The notes under the pieces: generated by a model
Databases searched by the model: none
Told to the model about the DNA's origin: nothing
Seen by the model: only the letters and a program-made list of their open reading frames with translations
Origin: JACIWB01 sp038818725
GTDB taxonomy: Archaea; Thermoplasmatota; E2; UBA202; JdFR-43
DNA length: 53,501 nucleotides
Direction of reading: 5' to 3'
Assembly (NCBI GenBank): GCA_038818725.1
Contig: JAWAYL010000004.1
Location: 1-53,501 of the forward strand
Position numbers and translations under genes: made by a program
Shown: one piece after another, positions 41,446 through 50,070 of the stretch
Position numbering within the stretch: position 1 is the first letter of the stretch
How the letters are laid out: every line of letters starts with the position of its first letter

Positions 41446-42894
41446 ATGGAAACTCTCTCGCCTTTAGAAAAAGAATTGCTTTTAAAGCTCGCAGAAAAAA
41501 ATGGAAGAGCAAGCATTGAAGAAATTGAGATGGATTTAGTTAAGGCAATGAATGCCGCCTCCTGGCTTCAATCAAAGGGGCTTTTAGGGAGTGAGGAAAA
41601 AATTGTCAGAGAATATTTATTAACAGATGAAGGTGAAAAGTTTTTAAAGGATGGACTGCCCGAAAAAAAGATAGAGGAAGGAGAGATAAGGGAGCTTGAA
41701 GGAAAATTCGGTAAAAAATTTGCAATTCTGCTTGGCTGGGCTATAAGAAAAGGATGGTGCAGAGTCGACGAAATAGGAGACAAAAAATATGTTAAAATTA
41801 CAGATAAAGGAAAAAAAGAGATGCCCGCAAGGCAGGCAGAGGAAGTAGCTCTTGAAAGAATAAAAAAAGGAGATTATAATATAGAAGAAGAAATATTAAA
41901 TATTTTGAAGAGGAGAGATGCAATAAAGGAAAAGAAGAAAATTGCAAGAAGCATTTTTCTCACTGAAGAGGGATGGAATATTATCAGAAAAGGAATAAAA
42001 TTTGAAGAAGAAATTTCTCAACTAACTCCAGAAATGCTGAAAAATGGAAGTTGGAAAGATAAGAAATTCAGAAAATATGATGTAAAAGCATTTTCTCCTT
42101 CTATATATCCTGGAAAATTGCATCCATTAAGCCAACTTATAGAAAAAATAAGGAGAATATTTTCATCAATGGGATTTAAAGAAATAAAAGGAAATTATAT
42201 TGAATCATGTTTCTGGAATATGGATGTTCTTTTTATTCCGCAAGACCATCCTGCAAGAGATATGCAGGATACATTTTATTGCAAGCTTCAAAAAATGGAA
42301 ATAGACGAAAAAATGCTTGACGTTGTTGCAGAAATACATCAAAATGGAGGAAAAACTGGTTCAAAAGGATGGGGTTATAAGTTTAGTAAAGAAGAGGCAA
42401 AAAAAGCAATTTTAAGAACACATACAACTGTAAATACAATAAGATATTTAATAAATAATCCTTCTCCTCCTGCAAAAGTTTTTTCCATAGAAAAGGTTTT
42501 TAGAAGAGAAAATATAGATGCAACCCATCTTCCAGAATTTTATCAGATTGAAGGAATAGTTTATGAAAAAGGAGCAAATTTTTGCATGCTAAAAGGTATA
42601 CTAAAAGAATTTTATTCAAAAATGGGGTTTGAAAAAATAAGATTTCGCCCTTCTTATTTTCCATATACCGAGCCATCGATGGAAATTGAGGTAGAATTCA
42701 ATGGCAGATGGATTGAGCTAGGCGGTTCTGGAATTTTCAGGCCGGAGGTTACAGAGCCATTTGGGATAAAATATCCTGTGCTTGCATGGGGGCTTGGGCT
42801 GGAAAGAATGGCGATGAACTTATTGGGGCTTAATGATATAAGGATGCTTTATTTTAGCGATATAGAATGGCTTCGCTCACTGCCCCTGCTTTAA
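41446..42894 (+). CDS. pheS: Phenylalanyl-tRNA synthetase alpha subunit
   Basis: 482 residues. The first about 200 form the winged-helix DNA-binding-like repeats of archaeal/eukaryotic PheS. The class II catalytic core follows, with QDHPARDMQDTFY, motif 2 near FRRENIDATHLPEFYQIEG and motif 3 GLGLERMAM. The alpha chain holds the aminoacylation site of the alpha2beta2 enzyme. The beta-subunit gene is not adjacent: downstream lies the convergent CBS protein, overlapping by 18 bp. pheT must therefore be elsewhere. Confidence 0.95.
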   Translation: METLSPLEKELLLKLAEKNGRASIEEIEMDLVKAMNAASWLQSKGLLGSEEKIVREYLLTDEGEKFLKDGLPEKKIEEGEIRELEGKFGKKFAILLGWAIRKGWCRVDEIGDKKYVKITDKGKKEMPARQAEEVALERIKKGDYNIEEEILNILKRRDAIKEKKKIARSIFLTEEGWNIIRKGIKFEEEISQLTPEMLKNGSWKDKKFRKYDVKAFSPSIYPGKLHPLSQLIEKIRRIFSSMGFKEIKGNYIESCFWNMDVLFIPQDHPARDMQDTFYCKLQKMEIDEKMLDVVAEIHQNGGKTGSKGWGYKFSKEEAKKAILRTHTTVNTIRYLINNPSPPAKVFSIEKVFRRENIDATHLPEFYQIEGIVYEKGANFCMLKGILKEFYSKMGFEKIRFRPSYFPYTEPSMEIEVEFNGRWIELGGSGIFRPEVTEPFGIKYPVLAWGLGLERMAMNLLGLNDIRMLYFSDIEWLRSLPLL

Positions 42895-43677
42895 TTTTTT
42901 CAGCAGATTTTTCAATAAATCCGTTCTTGTTACTATTCCTTTAATTTTTTCATCTCCTCCTACTATTGGTAAGCAACCAACTTCATTTTTTATCATTATT
43001 TCAGCAGCTTCTTTTATTGTTATTGTATCTTTTGCTACTATTGCTGGACTTTTCATTACATCTCTAACAAGTAAATTTTTTATATGAGAACTTTGCTTTC
43101 CAAGGGATATGCCTTTTTTAAGTTTTGCAAAAGCATTTGCAATTTCCCAGTCAGAAATTATTCCAACTACTTTACCATTTTCAAGAACAGGAATTCTTGC
43201 TATATCCTTATCAATCATCAATCTTCTTGCATGAATAACTCTATCATCTGGAGAAACTGAAATTACTGGAAAACTCATTATTTCTTTTATATTTCTTTCG
43301 TCATCAACAAGTGGGAGCAAATCAGCTTTTGTTACCACACCAACCAAACGATCATTTGAAACAACAGGAAGCATTGTTGGACCAGGTTCGCCAACAGTTT
43401 CAAGTATTTCCTCAATTGGTGTGTCTGGCGAAACGGTATCAAATTTTTTCTCCATAACAGTCATTGCATGCATTCTTGCAGGCGTTATTCCTCTGCTTCT
43501 TATGCTTCCTAGCTTGTCCGCTATTTTGTTATCTGTTACTATTCCAACAAGTTTTCCATCTTCAATTACTGGAGCTTTTGTTATTTTATATTTGTCCATT
43601 AGCTGAAGTATATAATCAACATCATCTCTTTTATTTACATAAATAACTTCTTTTGTCATTATATCTTTTACTTTCAT
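42877..43677 (-). CDS. Four-CBS-domain protein
   Basis: 266 residues built of four CBS motifs, recognisable by VKDIMTKEVIYV, a VMEKKFDTVSPDTPI segment, IKEIMSFPVISVSPDD and VRDVMKSPAIVAKDTI, each ending in a GxVxxxD-type strand (GIVTDNK, GVVTKAD, GIISDWE, GIVTRTD). Pairs form two Bateman modules, which usually bind adenine nucleotides and sense energy state or SAM. There is no fused enzyme, so it may regulate a partner. It lies 8 bp downstream of another CBS gene, forming a two-gene unit. Confidence 0.88.
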   Translation of the reverse strand: MKVKDIMTKEVIYVNKRDDVDYILQLMDKYKITKAPVIEDGKLVGIVTDNKIADKLGSIRSRGITPARMHAMTVMEKKFDTVSPDTPIEEILETVGEPGPTMLPVVSNDRLVGVVTKADLLPLVDDERNIKEIMSFPVISVSPDDRVIHARRLMIDKDIARIPVLENGKVVGIISDWEIANAFAKLKKGISLGKQSSHIKNLLVRDVMKSPAIVAKDTITIKEAAEIMIKNEVGCLPIVGGDEKIKGIVTRTDLLKNLLKKLKQGQ

Positions 43678-43685
43678 AAAATCAC

Positions 43686-44228
43686 CTAAAGCTCAGCACA
43701 AAACTCGCAGAGCATTCTTCCATTTACTTCTATAAGTTTGTCGGTTGTCATTCCACATTCCTCACACATCCCAGGCGTTGTTTCGCTTCTTTCGTATTCA
43801 ATTCTCTCTTTTGTTATTCTTGCCCATTCTTCAATCAAATCAATGAAAAGAGGGGAAAATTGAACAATATCTCTTTCAGTAATTACTCCAACAAGCTTTC
43901 CATTCTCTATAACTGGCAATCTTCTTATTCTATTTTCTCCTAGCAATTTCAAAGCTTTTTCAATCTTTTCATCTGGAGAAATGCTAACTAAAGGAGAACT
44001 CATCACGTCTTTTACCTTTATTTTTGAAGCATCTTTTCCCTCAGCAACAATTTTTTTGAGAATATCACTCTCTGTTAATATTCCAACTGGCTTACCGTTT
44101 TCAACAACAATTACACTCCCTACTTTTTCATTTTTCATTTCCTTAGCTGCTTCAAGAACTGTTGCCTTACTCTTTATTATAACAGGGGCTTTGCTCATTA
44201 TGTCTCTCACAAGTATCTCTTTTTTCAT
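43686..44228 (-). CDS. Two-CBS-domain protein with C-terminal zinc ribbon
   Basis: About 180 residues from ATG 44228, or a TTG one codon earlier. Two CBS motifs (VRDIMSKAPVII, VKDVMSSPLVSISPDE) form a Bateman module. The tail adds MCEECGM and MLCEFCAEL, a four-cysteine zinc ribbon. In archaea such proteins are proposed to couple nucleotide sensing to protein or nucleic-acid contacts, but no function is established. It precedes the four-CBS gene by 8 bp; the two could assemble. An A/T box (44241-44250) precedes it, though slightly closer than the typical spacing. Confidence 0.85.
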   Translation of the reverse strand: MKKEILVRDIMSKAPVIIKSKATVLEAAKEMKNEKVGSVIVVENGKPVGILTESDILKKIVAEGKDASKIKVKDVMSSPLVSISPDEKIEKALKLLGENRIRRLPVIENGKLVGVITERDIVQFSPLFIDLIEEWARITKERIEYERSETTPGMCEECGMTTDKLIEVNGRMLCEFCAEL

Positions 44229-44302
44229 CAATGAATATTAAAATATAAATAAAAAACTTTTCCATGCTTGAGTATTTCAGAATTCCCAACGATGATTCTT
44301 TT

Positions 44303-44329
44303 ACAACAATTTTTAGGAAATTTTGTTGT
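44303..44329. repeat. 7-bp inverted repeat between deaminase and CBS genes
   Basis: ACAACAA (44303-44309) and TTGTTGT (44323-44329) are exact complements with a 13-base spacer. It lies about 70 bp from each flanking gene end in a 170-bp gap, and could be a weak hairpin after the deaminase gene. No convincing small gene is in this gap. Confidence 0.3.
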
Positions 44330-44399
44330 TTTCTCTATATTCATCATTACGATAGACTTTTTCTTTCACTTTCAGAGATATTGTGCTTGAATATGTTAT

Positions 44400-45671
44400 T
44401 TACTGAGCGAAAAGCTCTTCTTTAGCTTTTTCTACTTCTCTATAAATTTTTTCTACCTTTAAATTTAATTTTTTATCATTCAGAAGCAATTTTCCATTTA
44501 TTATAACCTCGCTTACATTCATTCCGCTTGCGGAATAAACAATATTTGAAACTAAATTGTGGCAAGGAATAAGATTTGGAGAGCTTCCATCAATGCATAC
44601 TAAATCCGCTTTTTTACCTTCCTTTATTACGCCACCATCTATACCAAGAAAGCGATAAGCAATTGTTGTTGCCATATCAAAAACTTCCTGAGCATTTGCA
44701 ACAGTTGCATCCCATCTATGCTGTTTATGTATAAGAGAACAAAATTTCATTGTTTCGAACATATCAAGCTTATTGTTGCTACCCGCCCCATCAGTGCCAA
44801 GCGTAACAAAAGCATTTCTTGCTAAAAGCTCTGGCAAAGGAGTGAAGCCGCCGGTGGCGAGCTTCATGTTGCTTATTGGATTATGGGCAACGCAAGCTTT
44901 TGATTTTGCTATTTCCTTTACTTCTTCTTTTGTGAGCCAGCAGCAATGGGCGAGAATTGTTCTTCTTGTAAGCAATCCATTATTTTTTATTTGCTTTAAA
45001 GGTCTTATACCATAATTTTTAATGCAGTCATAAACTTCCTTTCTTGTTTCAGAGCAGTGAATATGAATATATGCATTATATTTTTTTGCAATTTCTCCAG
45101 CTTTTTTTAAAGTCTCGGGTGAGCATGTATAAACTGAATGAGGGGCAACAACTGGTTTAACTATTTCATCATTTCTCCATTTCCTTAAAAATTTTTCACA
45201 TTCCTTAATAAGATTTTCTTTTTTCATCTCTGGAGTATCGAAATCAAGTATGCTGAAGCCAGCGAAGCATCTTATCCCAATTTTTTTTGCAATTTTTGCT
45301 ATTTCATCTTCATAAAAATACATATCAGCACAGCATGTTGTTCCACCAGATATCATTTCAAGAAATGCGAGTTTTGTTCCAGCAGAAATATGTTGCTTTT
45401 TTAATTTTGCTTCAACAGGCCATATTTTTTTAGTTAGCCATTCCTCAAGCTTCATATCATCTCCATAGCCACGAAAAAGAGTCATTGGTAGATGGGTATG
45501 CATGTTTATTAAACCAGGTATAACTATCTTATTTTTTATCAAAAAATCTGCTTCATGATTAATTTTTCCTATTTCAACAATTCTATCATCCTCTATATAA
45601 ATATCCCCTTCTATTATTCTCCTATTTGCATCTTGGGTAACTATTTTTGAATTTTTTATTAATATACTCAT
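44400..45671 (-). CDS. 5'-Methylthioadenosine/S-adenosylhomocysteine deaminase-like amidohydrolase
   Basis: 423 residues of the cytosine/adenosine-deaminase branch. Metal ligands are in INMHTHLPM (HxH) and IHCSET; a further conserved His is in AHCCWL and the late Asp in LGTDGAGSNN. FRGYGDDMKLEEWL and VAPHSVYTCSPE are typical of MtaD/DadD enzymes, which deaminate MTA, SAH or 5'-deoxyadenosine to inosine analogues. In archaea this gives a SAM-by-product salvage route. The precise substrate is inferred. The start directly follows the stop of the OB-like membrane protein gene, so the two are one operon. Confidence 0.9.
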   Translation of the reverse strand: MSILIKNSKIVTQDANRRIIEGDIYIEDDRIVEIGKINHEADFLIKNKIVIPGLINMHTHLPMTLFRGYGDDMKLEEWLTKKIWPVEAKLKKQHISAGTKLAFLEMISGGTTCCADMYFYEDEIAKIAKKIGIRCFAGFSILDFDTPEMKKENLIKECEKFLRKWRNDEIVKPVVAPHSVYTCSPETLKKAGEIAKKYNAYIHIHCSETRKEVYDCIKNYGIRPLKQIKNNGLLTRRTILAHCCWLTKEEVKEIAKSKACVAHNPISNMKLATGGFTPLPELLARNAFVTLGTDGAGSNNKLDMFETMKFCSLIHKQHRWDATVANAQEVFDMATTIAYRFLGIDGGVIKEGKKADLVCIDGSSPNLIPCHNLVSNIVYSASGMNVSEVIINGKLLLNDKKLNLKVEKIYREVEKAKEELFAQ

Positions 45672-46331
45672 TTAATCGAGCAATATTATATTATATGGAG
45701 TTACAAAAGGATATTCACTTATCTCTCCTTCCACTTCTACCTTTCTTCCTTCAACATCCATTTTTTCTTTCAACAGCACACCTAAAACTCCTTCTTCATA
45801 AGCAAGCCTCATGATATATCCATCTCTATAAGGGACGACAGCTTTAACTACTCCTCTTACTCTTACTTTTCCTTTAGTTGGAACAAATGAAACTGCTTTT
45901 TCTTTTTTCCTGTAAAGTTCATAAAAATTTGCCCTCAATTCCTTTAATATATCTTCATCAGAAACAACAAAAGCAAGTTGATTTTCTTTTATTTCACCTG
46001 CAAATATATATGCTTTTGTAAGCCCAACCGCATAATTACCAATTGCTTCAGGATTCTCAACCGCATTTTTTATCTTAGCGGATGGTGTTGCAACAACCAC
46101 TTTTGCATCGGCTGGTGGCTCGATGCTTATTTTTTCAGCAACTATAAGAGGATTTTTTAATTCTGAAAGGCTCCATTTTTTAAGCAACTTGCAAGTTTTT
46201 TCTGGCACACTTTTTTTCCATGCAAGTTCAACAGCAACAGAAACTGCAACTATTCCAACAACTAATCCAGCAATAAACCCTATTACACTATCCATGTCTA
46301 AAATATATTTTTGATTATTAAGCTTTATCAT
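45672..46331 (-). CDS. Membrane-anchored protein with OB-fold-like C-terminus, unknown function
   Basis: About 219 residues from ATG 46331; a TTG at 46343 is an alternative. One membrane segment (DSVIGFIAGLVVGIVAVSVAVEL) lies near the N-terminus. The soluble rest includes a domain with VVATPSAKIKNAVENPEAIG and a beta-rich end (KGKVRVRGVVKAVVPYRDG, GVLLKEKMDVEGRKVEVEGEI) with the strand pattern of an OB fold. I do not recognise the family. TTGATAAATG upstream is centred 24 bp from 46331. Its operon partner, the deaminase, is soluble, so the link is unclear. Confidence 0.6.
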   Translation of the reverse strand: MIKLNNQKYILDMDSVIGFIAGLVVGIVAVSVAVELAWKKSVPEKTCKLLKKWSLSELKNPLIVAEKISIEPPADAKVVVATPSAKIKNAVENPEAIGNYAVGLTKAYIFAGEIKENQLAFVVSDEDILKELRANFYELYRKKEKAVSFVPTKGKVRVRGVVKAVVPYRDGYIMRLAYEEGVLGVLLKEKMDVEGRKVEVEGEISEYPFVTPYNIILLD

Positions 46332-46368
46332 TTTGCCTGACAACTGCTAACATTTATCAAAGAAAAGG

Positions 46369-46378
46369 ATTATTAAAC
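46369..46378 (+). promoter_or_regulatory. TATA-like box for the aminotransferase
   Basis: ATTATTAAAC is centred about 24 bp before the ATG at 46397. Confidence 0.45.
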
Positions 46379-46396
46379 AATGCTACATTACATTTA

Positions 46397-47596
46397 ATGA
46401 GTTTTGAAAATATGTATTCAGCAAGGGTAAAAAGAATTCGCTCTTCTGAAATTAGGGAATTGCTTGAAATTTCTCAAAAACCAGGCGTTATATCTTTTGC
46501 AGGTGGTTTGCCAAATCCAAAAGCATTTCCAGTAAATGATATAAAGGAGATAGTAAATAAAATTCTTGAAGAGGAGCCCGTCAAAGCTTTGCAGTATGGC
46601 GCGACCGGCGGGCTGGCGGAATTCAGGGAGGAGCTAGTAAAATATGCAAAAAAGCATGGAATTGAAACAAAATTTGATGAAGTTTTCATTACAGTTGGCT
46701 CACAACAAGCATTGGATATAGTTGGGCGAGTTTTTATTGATGAAGGAGATATTATTTTTGTTGCATTGCCTACTTATTTGGGAGCGATAAATGCATTTCT
46801 TGCATATGGAGCAAAACTTGTTGGTGTGCCACTTGATGAAAATGGTATGAGGGTCGATTTGCTTGAGGAAAAGATAAAAGAGTTAAAAAAGAAAGGAGAA
46901 AAACTTAAAATGATTTATACAGTGCCTACTTTTCAGAATCCAGCAGGAGTTGAGCTTTCTGAGGAAAGAAGGAAAAGAATGGTTGAAATTGCAAATGAGC
47001 ATAACCTAATAATTGTTGAAGATGAGCCATATGAGAGGCTAAGATTTGAAGGAAAACCATTAAAAGCAATAAAATCATATGATAGCGAAGGAAGAGTAAT
47101 ATATATGGCAACATTTTCAAAAATACTTGCGCCTGGCCTCAGGCTTGCTTATGTGATTGCAAGTGAGGAGCTTACTAAAAAGATGATTGTTGCAAAGCAA
47201 TCGATGGATTTATGTGCTCCTGGATTTACTCAGGCAATTGCATACCATTATATAAAGAATGGCTATATTGAAAGGCATATACCAAAAATTATAGAAATGT
47301 ATAGGAGGAAAAGAGATATAATGCTAGATGCTTTAGAAGAATATTTCCCGCCAGGATGTAAATGGACTAAGCCGAGAGGAGGAATGTTTTTATGGGTTGA
47401 ATTGCCAAAGCATATAAGCACAATTGAAATGCTGCCAGATGCTATAAATGAGAAAGTTGCATATGTTCATGGAAAGGCTTTTCATGTTGATGGAAGTGGA
47501 GAGAATACAATGCGCCTTAATTTCACAAATCCAGAAGATGATATGGTTAGAGAAGGAATAAGAAGACTTGCAAATGTTATAAAGAAAAGAATTTAA
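46397..47596 (+). CDS. PLP-dependent class I/II aminotransferase (aromatic/2-aminoadipate type)
   Basis: 399 residues of fold-type I. The PLP lysine is Lys242 in TFSKILAPGLRL; VPTFQNPAGVELSEERR, DEPYERLRF and the C-terminal MRLNFTNP arginine identify the branch that includes LysN and aromatic or branched-chain aminotransferases. It catalyses amino transfer between an amino acid and a 2-oxoacid. The 2-oxoacids could feed ferredoxin-dependent oxidoreductases; the por genes and a phenylacetate-CoA ligase are in this window. Specificity cannot be assigned from sequence alone. It is a single-gene unit. Confidence 0.88.
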   Translation: MSFENMYSARVKRIRSSEIRELLEISQKPGVISFAGGLPNPKAFPVNDIKEIVNKILEEEPVKALQYGATGGLAEFREELVKYAKKHGIETKFDEVFITVGSQQALDIVGRVFIDEGDIIFVALPTYLGAINAFLAYGAKLVGVPLDENGMRVDLLEEKIKELKKKGEKLKMIYTVPTFQNPAGVELSEERRKRMVEIANEHNLIIVEDEPYERLRFEGKPLKAIKSYDSEGRVIYMATFSKILAPGLRLAYVIASEELTKKMIVAKQSMDLCAPGFTQAIAYHYIKNGYIERHIPKIIEMYRRKRDIMLDALEEYFPPGCKWTKPRGGMFLWVELPKHISTIEMLPDAINEKVAYVHGKAFHVDGSGENTMRLNFTNPEDDMVREGIRRLANVIKKRI

Positions 47597-48031
47597 CTAT
47601 TCTTTTATTTGGCCATTCATTACAATATTTTTAACAACATTTTCTATTCTTTCAATAGCTTCTTTTATTTTGCCAATTTTTATAGAGGTATCGGGATCAA
47701 GCTCTTTTTCTTCCAGAAGAGAAATATATCCTTTTGCTATTGCAATTGGATTAAAGAAATAATGGGCAATTTCTTCCCTGAAAATTTTTTCCTTAGCCAA
47801 GCTTTCATCTATAAATCCGAAATAGAAAATTGTTTCTCCATTTTCAATTATTGGATATAACCTTATACTTTTGCTATTTTTTAAATATTTCAACTTTTTC
47901 CTCGCCAACCTATCTGCAAAAATTAATTCCTTCTCCTTACTCAAAATAAATACACCATGCCCACTATCTATGCTCGTTATATTTTGCTTTTTGTTTACTA
48001 TTTTATTATAGGAGAGCATTTCTTCAATCAT
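47597..48031 (-). CDS. Orphan PAS-like/HisKA H-box protein without ATPase domain
   Basis: About 144 residues from ATG 48031, chosen because a TATA-like box (48051-48063) is centred about 25 bp ahead; a longer reading overlaps larC. Residues 20-75 look like a small PAS-type sensor (GVFILSKEKELIFADRLARK...FGFID). Residues 84-136 form a helical hairpin with EEIAHYFFNPIAIAKGYISLL, resembling the histidine-kinase H-box, with His90 at the phosphorylated position. No HATPase domain follows: the protein ends 54 residues later at a clean stop. It could be a phosphotransfer or dimerisation remnant, partnering another kinase. Function unknown. Confidence 0.65.
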   Translation of the reverse strand: MIEEMLSYNKIVNKKQNITSIDSGHGVFILSKEKELIFADRLARKKLKYLKNSKSIRLYPIIENGETIFYFGFIDESLAKEKIFREEIAHYFFNPIAIAKGYISLLEEKELDPDTSIKIGKIKEAIERIENVVKNIVMNGQIKE

Positions 48032-48050
48032 TAAACAATAAATGCGAAAT

Positions 48051-48063
48051 CTATATATATTGC
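48051..48063 (-). promoter_or_regulatory. TATA-like box for the H-box protein
   Basis: CTATATATATTGC is centred about 25 bp before the ATG at 48031 and precedes the larC stop codon, supporting separate transcription. Confidence 0.5.
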
Positions 48064-48072
48064 TAACTTTAA

Positions 48073-49212
48073 TCAAAATTGTTCCCACAGAGCAATTCTT
48101 TTTGCCTCCTCATATATTTCTTTCAATGGTATTTTCCTCTTTTCTGCAATCTTCCTGCAATCTTCATATTCTGGTGATATGCTCACTATTTTTCCATTAT
48201 AATATCCTATTTTAACATTAACTTCACCATATTTTGTTTCTATTTTCCTTATTTCTCTTTCAAGAATATCTCTCTTAACTTTATAATATCTTATGCCTAA
48301 AGTAGTTGTCTCTTCAAATATTATTTTTTTAATTTCCTCGATTTTATCATCTGTTGCTAAAACTTTAAGCAAACCTCCAATTCTTCCTTTTTTCATAATT
48401 GCTGGCAAAATAAATGCATCTTTTGCCCCACTTTTTATTATTTTTTCAATCAAATAGGGAAAAAACTCTGGATTCATATTATCTATATTTGTCTCTATCA
48501 TATAAATTCCTTCCTCATCAACTTCCTTTCCAATAACAATCCTTAAAAAATTTGGAATTGCAAGCTTCTTTGCTCCCATTCCATATCCAATTTTTTTTAC
48601 TTCAATTTCAGGGAAGGCAAATTCTGCTAAGCCAAGCAACGCGGCGCCAGTGGGTGTGGTTGTCTCTCCTTCAAGTGATGAAAAAATCACTGGTTTTCCT
48701 TTAAGCAGTTCAAGAGTTGCAGGAGCCGGCAAAGGAATGATGCCATGCTCACATTTAACTTTTCCCCTTCCAAGAATAGGAGGAGAAGAATAGAGCTTTT
48801 CTATTTTTAAATATTTTAATGCAATTAGAGTGCCAACTATATCAACAATTGTATCAACTGCTCCAAGCTCGTGGAAATGCACCTTTTCAATAGCTATTCC
48901 ATGAATTTTTGCCTCTACTTTTGCAATTTCTTTAAAAATTTTTTTTGCTTTCTCTTTTATATCTTTATCAATTTCGCTTTCATCTATTATTTTTGAAATA
49001 TCCTTCAAGTTTCTGAATTTTTTATCAGATGAATAAATTTTTAGAGAAGTTCCTTCAACAACATCTTTAACTTTTTTTGCTTCTATATTTACTTCTATTC
49101 CAAGCTTATCAACTTCTTCCCTTAATTTTTTTAAAGGAAAGCCTGCATCGATAAGAGAAGCAAGAAACATATCCCCGCTTATTCCAGATACTATATCAAT
49201 ATATGCAATCAT
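48073..49212 (-). CDS. larC: Nickel-pincer cofactor protein LarC
   Basis: 379 residues in one continuous frame; in Lactobacillus LarC is split and joined by frameshift. DUF111 landmarks are YIDIVSGISGDMFLASL, HFHELGAVDTIVDIVG, SPPILGRGKVKCEHG, PAPATLELLKG and the METNIDNMNPE and GRIGGLLKVL segments. LarC is a CTP-dependent nickel insertase that completes the pyridinium bis-thiocarboxylate nickel cofactor. It follows larB with a 4-bp overlap. LarE and LarA are not in the window. Confidence 0.92.
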   Translation of the reverse strand: MIAYIDIVSGISGDMFLASLIDAGFPLKKLREEVDKLGIEVNIEAKKVKDVVEGTSLKIYSSDKKFRNLKDISKIIDESEIDKDIKEKAKKIFKEIAKVEAKIHGIAIEKVHFHELGAVDTIVDIVGTLIALKYLKIEKLYSSPPILGRGKVKCEHGIIPLPAPATLELLKGKPVIFSSLEGETTTPTGAALLGLAEFAFPEIEVKKIGYGMGAKKLAIPNFLRIVIGKEVDEEGIYMIETNIDNMNPEFFPYLIEKIIKSGAKDAFILPAIMKKGRIGGLLKVLATDDKIEEIKKIIFEETTTLGIRYYKVKRDILEREIRKIETKYGEVNVKIGYYNGKIVSISPEYEDCRKIAEKRKIPLKEIYEEAKRIALWEQF

Positions 49213-49949
49213 TTTATCCTCCTTTCTATAAGATGGGCAGCAACTCCTGCCCCAAATCCATTATCAATATTAACAACAACTATTCCAGGAGAGCAGCTGT
49301 TTAGCATGCCCATTAATGAAGCAAGCCCACCCAATCCTGTTCCATATCCAATGCTTGTAGGAACCGCTATAACCAGCGAAGAAGTAAAATTTGATATTAT
49401 TGTTGGAAGTGCTCCATCCATTCCAGCAACAGCAATAACAACGCTTGCATTTTCAAGCTCCTCAGCAAAATTAATAAGCCTATGAATGCCAGCAACTCCC
49501 ACATCATATATCCTTTTTACCCTGCTTCCAAGCTCTTCAGCGGTTATGCTCGCTTCTTCCGCCACCCTTATATCTGCGGTGCCTGCGGTTGCAACTACTA
49601 TATAACTTTTTCTCCTCGATTTTTTCTTTTTGCCTATTACAATCATTCCACATTCTTTATAATATCTACAATTTTCTAAATGTTTTAGCATTTCATATAT
49701 TTCATCATTTGCCCTTGTTATGAAAATTTTCTCCCTTGAAAGCATTTCCTCAACAATTTTTTTTATCTGCTCCTTTGTTTTCCCTTCAGCATATATCGCT
49801 TCTGGAATTTCTCTTCTTATCCTGCGATGAAAATCAATTTTTGCAAAACCAAGCTCTTTAAATGGCAAAATTTTCAGCATTTTTTTTGCTTCCTCAATAC
49901 TTATTTTTCCTTCTTTTAGCTTTCGAAGCAACTCATCAACTTCCATCAT
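49209..49949 (-). CDS. larB: Nickel-pincer cofactor protein LarB (NaAD carboxylase/hydrolase)
   Basis: 246 residues. A helical N-terminal part precedes the PurE-like core: VVATAGTADIRVAEEASITAEELG, DVGVAGIHRL, VAVAGMDGALPTIISN and TSIGYGTGLGGLASLMGML. LarB carboxylates nicotinic acid adenine dinucleotide, the first step of the nickel-pincer cofactor. The larBC pair on its own, without a linked LarA racemase, also occurs elsewhere and suggests another LarA-like enzyme. A TATA-like A/T box at 49965-49976 lies 22 bp before the start. Confidence 0.92.
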   Translation of the reverse strand: MMEVDELLRKLKEGKISIEEAKKMLKILPFKELGFAKIDFHRRIRREIPEAIYAEGKTKEQIKKIVEEMLSREKIFITRANDEIYEMLKHLENCRYYKECGMIVIGKKKKSRRKSYIVVATAGTADIRVAEEASITAEELGSRVKRIYDVGVAGIHRLINFAEELENASVVIAVAGMDGALPTIISNFTSSLVIAVPTSIGYGTGLGGLASLMGMLNSCSPGIVVVNIDNGFGAGVAAHLIERRIK

Positions 49950-49982
49950 GTCAATAAAATTGTAAAATTTAAATTTTTATGA

Positions 49983-50017
49983 TATAGGCAATGTTTCTTC
50001 TGCTTTATATGCCTATA
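49983..50017. repeat. 8-bp inverted repeat between divergent larB and paaK promoters
   Basis: TATAGGCA (49983-49990) and TGCCTATA (50010-50017) are exact reverse complements with a 19-bp spacer. The pair sits just upstream of the larB TATA-like box and 54-88 bp from the paaK start, which has its own A/T box at 50045-50052. The position suits a two-site operator for both directions; a hairpin is the alternative. Confidence 0.4.
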
Positions 50018-50070
50018 AAAAATTTAGTATCAAAGTGCAAAAATAATTTATATCATGCATTAATAACCAC

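Noticed and set aside
44232..44399. A roughly 39-codon minus-strand frame in the gap upstream of the CBS gene
   Set aside because: No motif, no promoter at leaderless spacing and low-complexity translation. The gap is better read as promoter plus hairpin.
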